NCBI GenBank assembly: GCA_022376925.1
Contig: JAIOJX010000032.1
Location: 201,868,939 to 201,932,938 of the forward strand
DNA from: Tragulus kanchil
Taxonomy: Eukaryota > Chordata > Mammalia > Artiodactyla > Tragulidae
Reading direction: 5' to 3'
DNA length: 64,000 nucleotides
In this document: positions 43,401-55,400 of the stretch, piece after piece
Layout: the number at the start of each line of letters is the position of its first letter
Numbering within the stretch: the stretch's first letter is position 1
Made by a program: the position numbers and the translations under genes
The notes under the pieces: model-generated
The model's database searches: none
What the model was told of the DNA's origin: nothing
Seen by the model: the letters and a program-made list of their open reading frames with translations, nothing else

Positions 43401-46400
43401 GTCCATTTACAGATGAATGAATAAGCAAAATGTGGCATGTACATGCAATGGAATATTATCCAGCCTTGAAAAGAATCAAAATTCTGATCCATGGATGAAC
43501 CTTGAGGATGTTTTGCTGAGTGAATTATGCCAGACATACAGATTCTGTGTGATTCCATTTCTGTGAGACACCTAGAATAGTCAGATACCTAGAGACAGAA
43601 AGTAGAATAGCAGGCGCCAGGAAATGTGAGTAAGGAGGAGAGGGAGTTACTGGTCAGGGGGTGCGGAGTCTCAGTTTGGGCTGCTGAGAAAGTTCTGGAG
43701 GTAGATAGTCGTGGTGATTGTCCACTGTGGATGTACTCAGCACCTGCTTAAAAATGCTGACTTTGTGTTTCGTATATTTTACCACAGCTTAAAAAATGTT
43801 CCTCAGTGCATTGTTTTTTTTTTTTTTTTTTTTTTTTATAGTACCTCAGATTTCTGAAGTTGAGTTTTTTTAAGGCTTAAGTTCTGATATTTTTATAAAA
43901 AAGGTTCTGTATGCACTGCATCCTTGCCTGAGTCTGAATGGCTCTGACTTGAACTGCTGACCTTTTGTGTTCTTTACCTTTAGGGAGAACTAGACCTGGA
44001 AGTTTCCAGTCCCTCTCTGATGGTAAGCGTTGACTCTCTTCTCATGATTACTATGGGAGATGTTACTGATTAGGGGACAAGTGATAATTAGATTTCTTCT
44101 GAGTGACATTTTCTTCTGAATTTATCATTGTTACAAGAGGAGTTTTCTGATGCTGAATAAGGAGGTTGAGACCATTCTGGCTGTAGGGGCAAAGGGTAGC
44201 TCCTGGGGATGCTGTCTTTGGGGAGGGACTAAGATCTACTTGGGCTTCCCTCCTTTTGGCCATAAAGATGCCTTGGGAGCCCTCCGGTTAAACTAAGGAA
44301 GCTGTGGAAGAAAGGAATGGCAGGAAGGTGGTGTCCTTCTCAGTCAGTTGCTTGTTCTTTTGCAGCTCTGTCAGACACACCTGCCAAGAGCTATGCTCCA
44401 GAGCTGGGGAGACCCAAGGGGGAGTATAGGGTGAGTTCTGTCTTACACTGTAATGACTCTTTACACAGTTTGACCTACTTTAACATATATAATCTTGCTT
44501 GGTTTTCTTAAATCTCTGAGCAAAAAAAGTCTTAGACGGACTACACTGAATAAGAAAAGGGCATCTGCAATGGAATATTATCCAGCCTTGAAAAGAATCA
44601 AAATTCTGATCCATGGATGAACCTTGAGGATGTTTTGCTGAGTGAATTATGCCAGACATACAGATTCTGTGTGATTCCATTTCTGTGAGACACCTAGAAT
44701 AGTCAGATACCTAGAGACAGAAAGTAGAATAGCAGGCGCCAGGAAATGTGAGTAAGGAGGAGAGGGAGTTACTGGTCAGGGGGTGCGGAGTCTCAGTTTG
44801 GGCTGCTGAGAAAGTTCTGGAGGTAGATAGTCGTGGTGATTGTCCACTGTGGATGTACTCAGCACCTGCTTAAAAATGCTGACTTTGTGTTTCGTATATT
44901 TTACCACAGCTTAAAAAATGTTCCTCAGTGCATTGTTTTTTTTTTTTTTTTATAGTACCTCAGATTTCTGAAGTTGAGTTTTTTTAAGGCTTAAGTTCTG
45001 ATATTTTTATAAAAAAGGTTCTGTATGCACTGCATCCTTGCCTGAGTCTGAATGGCTCTGACTTGAACTGCTGACCTTTTGTGTTCTTTACCTTTAGGGA
45101 GAACTAGACCTGGAAGTTTCCAGTCCCTCTCTGATGGTAAGCGTTGACTCTCTTCTCATGATTACTATGGGAGATGTTACTGATTAGGGACAAGTGATAA
45201 TTAGATTTCTTCTGAGTGACATTTTCTTCTGAATTTATCATTGTTACAAGAGGAGTTTTCTGATGCTGAATAAGGAGGTTGAGACCATTCTGGCTGTAGG
45301 GGCAAAGGGTAGCTCCTGGGGATGCTGTCTTTGGGGAGGGACTAAGATCTACTTGGGCTTCCCTCCTTTTGGCCATAAAGATGCCTTGGGAGCCCTCCGG
45401 TTAAACTAAGGAAGCTGTGGAAGAAAGGAATGGCAGGAAGGTGGTGTCCTTCTCAGTCAGTTGCTTGTTCTTTTGCAGCTCTGTCAGACACACCTGCCAA
45501 GAGCTATGCTCCAGAGCTGGGGAGACCCAAGGGGGAGTATAGGGTGAGTTCTGTCTTACACTGTAATGACTCTTTACACAGTTTGACCTACTTTAACATA
45601 TATAATCTTGCTTGGTTTTCTTAAATCTCTGAGCAGGTATTATTTTAAACCTCTTTTATAGGTAATAAAATTAGATTTCTAAACATCAGAGGTTGCCTGG
45701 AATCTCACAGCTAGTTAAATGGCAGAACTTGGATTCAAAAATCTCTGTTTTCTGATTCAGTCCTGGCACACTTTCCTTATCCATTATGCTGCCTTTTTTT
45801 AGGTTGTACTGTGAAACTTTTGATCATCACTGTGGTCTAGAAGCTTGGTGGAGCTCATATTCACATGAAGCACATAAAAAAGCAAATTGACTCAAAAGGG
45901 AGAAACGATATCATAACGTCCAGAAAAGGAACACGTTTGTCTCATTCCTTCTGTCTGCAAAGCCATTAATTAGAGTCCCACAAAGGCCCCTAGGGGTTGA
46001 AATCCTGAGGCAGTTAGGGTCGCTGATCGTGTCAGCTGATCCATTCCCTCTTTGGTCCAGCTCCTTCTGCCTGTGTTGTCTCTGTTCTAGTTCCTTAAGA
46101 CATTCAGTCAAGACCGTCCCGGTTCTTTTTTTTTTAAAGATCTGAGTATTTCTTTTTTTTTTTTTAAAGATTTTTTTATTTATTTACTTTGGGCGGGGGT
46201 CGGGTTGGGGAGGGAGGGGAGTGGGCGGGCCACTTCTATTGATCTTTCATTTATCTATTTTCATTAGTCTTCGTTCTTTGGCTCCTGTGGGCCTCCCATC
46301 GCGGTGGCGTCTGTCGTTGCAGAGCACTGGCTCTGGGCGCATGCGCTCCAGAGCTCTGGCTCAGTAATTGGACACATCAGTCCAGCCGCTCCGCGGCACG

Positions 46401-49400
46401 TGAGATCTTCCCAGGCCAGGGATCGAACCAGCGCCCCTTGCACTGCAAGGCGGTGTCCTTACCCACTGGACCACCAGGGGAAGCCCCCCCCCCTTTTTTT
46501 AATCCATTTCCTTTCACAAAATACTTCCCCTCTAGGGACTGAGACTGTGAGTTTGAGGTGAGGAGCTAGCACACTGAAAATTCTGATCCCTTAACACCCT
46601 GTAATTGCTGTGTTGCTGATATTCCAGAGCTGGGAGACCCAAGGGGAGTATAGGGTGAGTTCTGTCTTACACTGTAATGACTCTTTACACAGTTTGACCT
46701 ACTTTAACATATATAATCTTGCTTGGTTTTCTTAAATCTCTGAGCAGGTATTATTTTAAACCTCTTTTATAGGTAATAAAATTAGATTTCTAAACATCAG
46801 AGGTTGCCTGGAATCTCACAGCTAGTTAAATGGCAGAACTTGGATTCAAAAATCTCTGTTTTCTGATTCAGTCCTGGCACACTTTCCTTATCCATTATGC
46901 TGCCTTTTTTTAGGTTGTACTGTGAAACTTTTGATCATCACTGTGGTCTAGAAGCTTGGTGGAGCTCATATTCACATGAAGCACATAAAAAAGCAAATTG
47001 ACTCAAAAGGGAGAAACGATATCATAACGTCCAGAAAAGGAACACGTTTGTCTCATTCCTTCTGTCTGCAAAGCCATTAATTAGAGTCCCACAAAGGCCC
47101 CTAGGGGTTGAAATCCTGAGGCAGTTAGGGTCGCTGATCGTGTCAGCTGATCCATTCCCTCTTTGGTCCAGCTCCTTCTGCCTGTGTTGTCTCTGTTCTA
47201 GTTCCTTAAGACATTCAGTCAAGACCGTCCCGGTTCTTTTTTTTTTAAAGATCTGAGTATTTCTTTTTTTTTTTTTAAAGATTTATTTATTTATTTACTT
47301 TGGGCGGGGGTCGGGTTGGGGAGGGAGGGGAGTGGGCGGGCCACTTCTATTGATCTTTCATTTATCTATTTTCATTAGTCTTCGTTCTTTGGCTCCTGTG
47401 GGCCTCCCATCGCGGTGGCCTCTGTTGCAGAGCACTGGCTCTGGGCGCATGCGCTCCAGAGCTCTGGCTCAGTAATTGGACACATCGGTCCAGCCGCTCC
47501 GCGGCACGTGAGATCTTCCCAGGCCAGGGATCGAACCGGCGCCCCTTGCACTGCAAGGCGGTGTCCTTACCCACTGGACCACCAGGGGAAGCCCCCCCCC
47601 CTTTTTTTAATCCATTTCCTTTCACAAAATACTTCCCCTCTAGGGACTGAGACTGTGAGTTTGAGGTGAGGAGCTAGCACACTGAAAATTCTGATCCCTT
47701 AACACCCTGTAATTGCTGTGTTGCTGATATTCCAGGATTACAGCAACGACTGGAGCCCCAGTGACACAGTGCGGCGCCTCCGGAAGGGCAAGGTAAGGCC
47801 CCTGGGGAGAAAATTCTTGTGGGATTGTTTTTTCGAAGCTGGGCAACTTGACCTTTCTCTTCAGTTTTGTTAAGCAAAGTGGTTTTCAGGAGGAAAATCA
47901 GTCCGCTAAGACAGCAGGTCAGCTGCAGAATTTCTGGTTCTCCAGGGTTTAGTGTCACTTTGATGGGGAAGTGGGGAAGGGGTAATGGATGAAAGGGGAA
48001 AGTAGTGCCTTTAATAGTGAGAGCAGGGCTTCCATTTTGGTTCAGTGGGTAAGGACGCCGCCTTGCAGTGCAAGGGGCACTGGTTCGATCCCTGGCCGGG
48101 GAAGATCCCACGTGAACCTATGTGTCCAACTACCGAACCAGAGCTCTGGAGCACGTGCGCCCAGAGCCGGTGCTCTTCTATGAGAGAGGCCACTGCGATG
48201 GGAGGCCCACACAGGCCAAAGAACAAAAAGATAAATGAAGGAAAGATCAATAGAAGTGGCCAAAAATAAAAAGGAGAGAGCAGTCTTCCACGTTCAGGTC
48301 TTGAACTATTGTGAGTTAATACAGAATATTTGGTATGAGGTAAAAATTAACATTCTTTTTTTTTTTTCGCCATATAGTCCTACATTTGTTCCAACACTAT
48401 TTGTTGAAAAGATTATTCTTTCTGCGTTCATAACTTTGGTGCCTTTGTCAAAAATAAATTGACCAGGGATTCGCTGGTGGTCCAGTGGGTAAGGACACCG
48501 CCTTTCAGTGCAAGGGGCGCCGGTTCGATCCCTGGCCTGGGAAGATCCCACGTGCCGTGGAGCGGCTGGACCGATGTGTCCAATTACCAAGCCAGAGCTC
48601 TGGAGCGCATGCGCCCAGAGCCGGTGCTCTGCAACGACAGGGGCCACCACGATGGGAGGCCCATATGGGCCAAAGAACAAAGATGGATGAAAATGGATAA
48701 ATTAAAGACCAATAGAAGCGGCCTACCTGTCCCCCTCCCTCCCCGCCAAAAAAAAAAAAGACTGAACATGCATTTAAAAAAAAAAAAAAATTGACCATAT
48801 ATCTGTAGGTCTCTTTTTGGACTGTGTTCTAGTTCACTGATTTATTGGTCTATCCTTACGCCATTATCAAGGCCTTGTTTATTGCAGCTTTGTAGTAAAT
48901 CTTGAGATCAGGTAATATAAGTTCTTCAACTTTATTCTTCTTTTCCAAAATTATTTCATCCATTCTGTATCCTGTGTATTCCCTTATTAGTTTGTCACTC
49001 TCAGCAAAAGAGCTGCTGGCATTTTGATTGGGCTTGCATTGAATCTGTAGATCAATTTTGGGAGAACTGACATCATAATAATTATTGGGTCAAAATTGAT
49101 CATAGTAAAGTAAGTGCTAAAACTATAAAACTAGAAGAAAATTTAGGTGAAAGTCTTTGTGAACACCAAAAGGCTATAGCTGGGATAAAATGTCTGTAAA
49201 ATACACGTTATAAAGAATCTTGTCCAGAACATGTATATGTAAAGAATAATTATCTTCAGTAATAAGCGATCCAGCATAAAAATTGGTTCAATATTTAACC
49301 AGTTACATGACCAAAAGCTATGTAAATACCAGTAAGCACTTGAAAAGATGCTCAGCATTATCAGTTATCAAGAAAATGTGAATTGAAACTGAGATACCCC

Positions 49401-52400
49401 TATACAGCCGCTATAATGGCTAAATTTAAGGTTACTGATCGTATCAACCATTGGGAGGATGTGGAGCAGCTGGAACTCTTACAGGCTGCAAGCAGGAAGG
49501 GAAAGTGGTAAAACTACTTTGGAAAATAGTCTAACAAAATTACAGAATTAAACTGACATTTAAATAATCACTAATAGACATTTATAATCTAAGAGAAATG
49601 AAAATATGTTCATACAAAGATTTGTACACAAATGTTCATAGAAACTTTACTATTGCTTGTAAAGTGAAAATAACCCAAATATCCATGAGATCCCTTGTCA
49701 GACTGGACAAGGGAAATTTTTGTGGTGATGGAAATATTTTGTATTCTGTATCTTGATTGTGGTAGTAGGTACATGGAATTATTAACTTGTCAAAACTCAC
49801 TGAACTGTACACTTAAATAAGGTAGATTTTATACGGTGAAAATCGTGCCTCATTAAAAAGAGAACAAGTTGAGGCTTCCCAGATGGTCCAGTAGTTGAGA
49901 ATCCACGTGCCTTTGCAGGGGACCTGGGTTTGATCCCTGGTCTGGGAAGATTTCACAGCTCAGCCTGTACCCCACAACTGCTGCGCCTGTGCTCTAGAGC
50001 CTGGCCCACAGCTACTAAAGCCCACACTCTGGGGCCTGTGTTCCGCACCAGGAGAAGCCCAAGCTCTGCCCTGAAGAGTAGCCCCATACTGCAACTAGAG
50101 AAGGTCTGCACCCAACAATCAAGACACGGCACAGCCAAAAATTAATTCATTAATTCATTAACAAAATTTTTTTTTTATAATAGATCAAGTTGTCCTCAGA
50201 CAGCCAGTCCCTTGCTGTCCCTGCCGGTGAACTGCCATCGTATCCCCTGTGGCTGGCACACACCGCTCAGCCTCAGGCTTTCCTGCGCAGAGAGCCCTTC
50301 ATACTGGGACACAGGGCATGCCCAGAACAGTGACCACCACCTCACCTGTCGTGCACTGCATGTTCCTGGGGAACCTAGTCCTAAACCATTTCTAGAGGAC
50401 ATGCTTCTGGGTCTAGCCTTCATATGTAGCAGAGCAGCTCCCTTGCTGCAATCCATTGAAAGTCACCCCTCAAAATGGGTTTGAAAAAGCAAGGTTTTTT
50501 AAAAAGGAACAAAAAAAGAGGCAAAAGAGAACAAGTGATCTTTCTACCTGTTGACTTTGGCAAGCCTTCATCAGGACACTAACTAGCATGTTCTGGGGCA
50601 TAAGGCTGAACTAGGGAGTGGTGGCGGGAAACTTCTGCCTTGTAAGAATGCCAGGTGCTCTTATGTAAAATAAAGAGGCTATCCTTGGGGACCAGTATGT
50701 GTGCTCAGTCATGTCCAACTCTTTGTAACCCTATGAATGGATGCCTGCCAGGCTCCTCTGTCATGGGATTCTCCAGGCAAGAATACTGGAGTGGGTTGCC
50801 ATGCTCTCCTCCAGGGGATCTCCCCAACCTAGCAATCAAACCCGCATCTCTTGCAAGTCTTGAATTGGCACCACTAGTGCCACTTGAGAAGCCCCAGGTG
50901 GGTCAGCAGTAAAGAATCCGCCTGCAGTGCAGCAGACATGAGTTCGATCCCTAGGTCAGGAAGATCACTTGGAGAAGGTAATGACAACCCACTCCAGTAT
51001 TCTTTCCTGGAAAATCCCATAGTCAGAGGAGCCTGGTGGACTACAGTCATCCATGGGTTGGGTTACAAAAAGTTGGACATTACTGAGCAACTGAGCATGC
51101 ATGCATGCCTTGGGGATATTTCAGTTCATTCTTGCCCATTCTTCAGTATCCAGTGACCAAGGAATATAGGAAATGGTCTTCTTACTTGCCCAGCAGTTCT
51201 GTTCTTATCCACCAGGTCTGCTCACTGGAAAGATTCCGCTCCTTACAGGACAAGCTCCAGCTCCTAGAAGAAGCAGTCAGCATGCATGATGGAAACGTCA
51301 TTACTGCAGTGAGTTGTGGGTTCTGTCTGTTGCTTAATTACTGCTTTCGTTAGTTTCCGAAAGTCCAATTATGTTAGGTTTTTTTTTTCCCCCTATCGTG
51401 CCTCTTTTATTTTTATATTTATTTTCATCTGTCTCTTATTTTTTCCTGTGTGGGCTTCTCACTGCAGTGGCCTCTCCCATTGCAGAGCACTGGCTCTGGG
51501 CGCGTGCACTCCAGAGCACTGGCTCCTAATTGGACACACCGGTCCAGCTGCTCCACAGCATGTGGGATCTTCCTGGGCCAGGGATCCAACTGGTGCCCCT
51601 TGCATTGCAAGGCAGACTCTCTACCTGCCAGACCACCAGGGAAGCCCAGAATAGGTTTTGTAAAAATCTCATCTGTTTATTTATTGGAAGTATAGTTGAT
51701 TTACAATGTTGTTTTAGTTTCAGGTGTACAGCAAAGTGATTTAGTTATATGCGTGTGTATGTGTATATAAATTTTCAAGATTCTTTTCCCTTATAGGTTA
51801 TTATAAAATATTGAGTATAGTTCTCTCTGCTATACAGTAGTTCCTTGTTGGGACCTACCCATAGGGTAGGCTTTCATGTCAAGTAGAGACCCTGGATTTC
51901 CTCTTGAAGTAGCAGATTCTCAGAAATACGTGTTCTGAGACTCAGTTGTCAGGATATGCATTGTGTGGGCAGTCTTGATTATGACCCAGAAGTACTAGGT
52001 TGGCCACTTAGTGTTTTCAAAAATAGTCTGGAGACAGAGAGATGTGAGAGCAGCCTCTCACAGAGGAAGAGAAGTGTCTTTTACCATGCATAGCTCATTC
52101 CATATGTCCATCACCTGTCCTTTCATCACGAGAAACATACTGTCTGGACCTGTGGAGATTCCGAATGAGTTGCTGGCCTCATTGCTAGTCATCAGGTGCT
52201 CAGACGGGCCTTGTGTTTGGAAGGTTACACAGGGTAATTCCCCCTAGGTTAAAAACTTAGGTCGTATAGGAAATCGGTTTCTTCTTACTTGCCCAGCAGT
52301 TCTGTTCTTATCCACCAGGTCTGCTCACTGGAAAGATTCCGCTCCTTACAGGACAAGCTCCAGCTCCTAGAAGAAGCAGTCAGCATGCATGATGGAAACG

Positions 52401-55400
52401 TCATTACTGCAGTGAGTTGTGGGTTCTGTCTGTTGCTTAATTACTGCTTTCGTTAGTTTCCGAAAGTCCAATTATGTTAGGTTTTTTTTTTCCCCCTATC
52501 GTGCCTCTTTTATTTTTATATTTATTTTCATCTGTCTCTTATTTTTTCCTGTGTGGGCTTCTCACTGCAGTGGCCTCTCCCATTGCAGAGCACTGGCTCT
52601 GGGCGCGTGCACTCCAGAGCACTGGCTCCTAATTGGACACACCGGTCCAGCTGCTCCACAGCATGTGGGATCTTCCTGGGCCAGGGATCCAACTGGTGCC
52701 TTGCATTGCAAGGCAGACTCTCTCCCCGCCAGACCACCAGGGAAGCCCAGAATAGGTTTTGTAAAAATCTCATCTGTTTATTTATTGGAAGTATAGTTGA
52801 TTTACAATGTTGTTTTAGTTTCAGGTGTACAGCAAAGTGATTTAGTTATATGCGTGTGTATGTGTATATAAATTTTCAAGATTCTTTTCCCTTATAGGTT
52901 ATTATAAAATATTGAGTATAGTTCTCTCTGCTATACAGTAGTTCCTTGTTGGGACCTACCCATAGGGTAGGCTTTCATGTCAAGTAGAGACCCTGGATTT
53001 CCTCTTGAAGTAGCAGATTCTCAGAAATACGTGTTCTGAGACTCAGTTGTCAGGATATGCATTGTGTGGGCAGTCTTGATTATGACCCAGAAGTACTAGG
53101 TTGGCCACTTAGTGTTTTCAAAAATAGTCTGGAGACAGAGAGATGTGAGAGCAGCCTCTCACAGAGGAAGAGAAGTGTCTTTTACCATGCATAGCTCATT
53201 CCATATGTCCATCACCTGTCCTTTCATCACGTAGAGAAACATACTGTCTGGACCTGTGGAGATTCCGAATGAGTTGCTGGCCTCATTGCTAGTCATCAGG
53301 TGCTCAGACGGGGCCTTGTGTTTGGAAGGTTACACAGGGTAATTCACTCTTGGTTCTCCCTTTCTCTAGGTTCTGATCTTCCTGAAGAGGACACTGAGTA
53401 AAGGTGAGCGTGATTTGAGGGAAATCTTCAGTCAGGAAGATGTCTGCTACATTGGAAAGGAGAGTGGCACTGTGACTTTCATACCAGAATTCACCAACAT
53501 CAAGTCTACTAGGGACAGCTGGGGTAGCCTGAAACTTTGGGGTACACATCACAACCCTGAGGGCAGTTGTTCGTCCTTTAGGGTGATAACTACAGTAACT
53601 ACGAAGCCCTTCCATTTACCACACAGACAGAGGGCTGTGCTGGTTTGAGGAAGTGAAGGTCCATGCTTAGTGCCTGCTGTTTGGGTTTGTGAGAACTGAA
53701 AGCTAACTCAAAGGCTCAGCATTGCCCTGGACGATGTGTTGTTGATGGGTTGACCTAGAGATGGGCACCATAGTAAACCATTTCCAGCTTCTGATGGACT
53801 TTGAGGGGATCATGTTTAGAATTCATGAGTAGGGAGACTGATTTCCCACAGAGTAATATTTAATCTCTCCCCATCTGACTTCCTCTTCCTGCCTGCCAGA
53901 GATCCTCTTCCGAGAGCTGGAGGTGCGGCAGGTTGCCCTGAGACATCTCATTCACTTCCTTAAGGAGATAGGTGATCAAAAGCTGCTTTTAGACCTCCTT
54001 AGGTAAGAATTGATCATCTGGTCTATAAAGTTTGGTAAGTACTGTGTTCAGAGCCCTCTGGTAGATACAACAAAGAAAGAGAGGACACTTCCCCTTTTTT
54101 TCTGGAAACGCTTTTTAAACAAGATATAGAAACATGATGGGGGAATTCCCTGGTGGTCCAGGGGTTAGGACTTGGTGCTTTCATTGCTGTGGAGTCACAT
54201 TCAGTCGCAGGTTGGGGAGCTAAGATCCCACAAGCTGTGTGGCATGATTGAAGGAAAAAAGAAATGCGATGGAATGACTAGTAATACACCACAACCTGTG
54301 ATGAATGTGACAGTGTAGCACGTGGTTAAGAATCAGGCTCTGGGGCTTCCCTGGTGGTTCAGTAGGTAAGGAGTCCACCTTGCGGTGCAAGGGGCACCGG
54401 TTCGATCCCTGGCCCGGAGAAATCCCATGTGCCGCGGAGTGGCTGGACCGGTGTGTCCAATTTCGAGCCAGTGCTCTGGAGCACATGCATCCAGAGCTGG
54501 TACTCTGCAACAAGAGAGGCTGCTGTGATGGGAGGCCCACACAGGCCAAAGAATAAATATGGATGAAAATAAATAAAAAACCAATAAAGAGGCCAAAATT
54601 AAAAAAAAAAAGAATCAGGCTCCAGAGTCAAGCACCTGTGTTGAATATTGTCTCCACCACTTCATAGTATGACCCTGAGCAAATTACTCAGTCTCCAAGC
54701 ATCACTTTTCACATTTGCAAAATGAAAATAGTATTACCTACCCTACAGATCATTATGAAGATGAAAGGAGTTCATGTGTGCAAAGCACTTGGCATAATGC
54801 CTACCTTGTGGTATTAATATTTATTATTTTCTTACGAAAGACTAAAGGGATCTTAATTACTTTGTGGTTACACCAGTGAGAAGTACACTGAAAGAGCAGA
54901 AGCAAATGTACTTTTCAATCAGGACATCTGAGGAGAGCCTCGTGGAAGTGATTAGGAATTAAGTTGGGCCTGTGAGAATAGGTAGGGCTCTGATAGGTAG
55001 AGAAGCAAGAGGCAGACACGTCCTCTGGGGGGCTGGGGAAGCGGTCTGTGGTGGGGGCAGCTGTCTTGCATCATGTTTTTCTCCCCTATCTCATTTCAAT
55101 CTTTAGGGACTGTTTCCCACTTTTAGATTGAAACCAGGTACATTATGTCCTTTCTTCAACATTAGGGGAGGGGTTGGAACCTCTGTTTAGGGTTGCATAT
55201 GGCCCAAGGTAACTTTATTTACCAAGTGGCTTCAGCACAGTGATAAGCTTTCTCAAAGACTAAGGTGGGAAACACAGGTGAACTGGTTAGTGTCAGGATT
55301 ATAGTTAGTTAGCCAGGATTTGTAGAAGATGTGTTTAAGACAGGCTATTCCCCCAGCTGTTTCTTGCCTCCCTCTTTCCTTCCTTCCTTCTTCCCCTCCT

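Larger units (their letters stand above)
43444..45635 (+). repeat. Duplicated block 10: 43444-44522 and 44566-45635
   Basis: Copies of about 1.07 kb with a 43-base spacer that looks like a noisy version of 43400-43443. The poly-T tract differs in length between copies. It contains VIPAS39 exons 4 and 5. Confidence 0.95.
45510..47735 (+). repeat. Duplicated block 11: 45510-46622 and 46623-47735
   Basis: Copies of about 1.11 kb that abut with TCCAG shared. It starts inside the second copy of exon 5 and ends exactly at the acceptor of exon 6. It overlaps block 10 over 45510-45635. Confidence 0.95.
51165..53345 (+). repeat. Duplicated block 12: 51165-52240 and 52265-53345
   Basis: Copies of about 1.08 kb with a 24-base spacer. 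It contains VIPAS39 exon 7, a SINE and L1 3' sequence. Confidence 0.95.
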
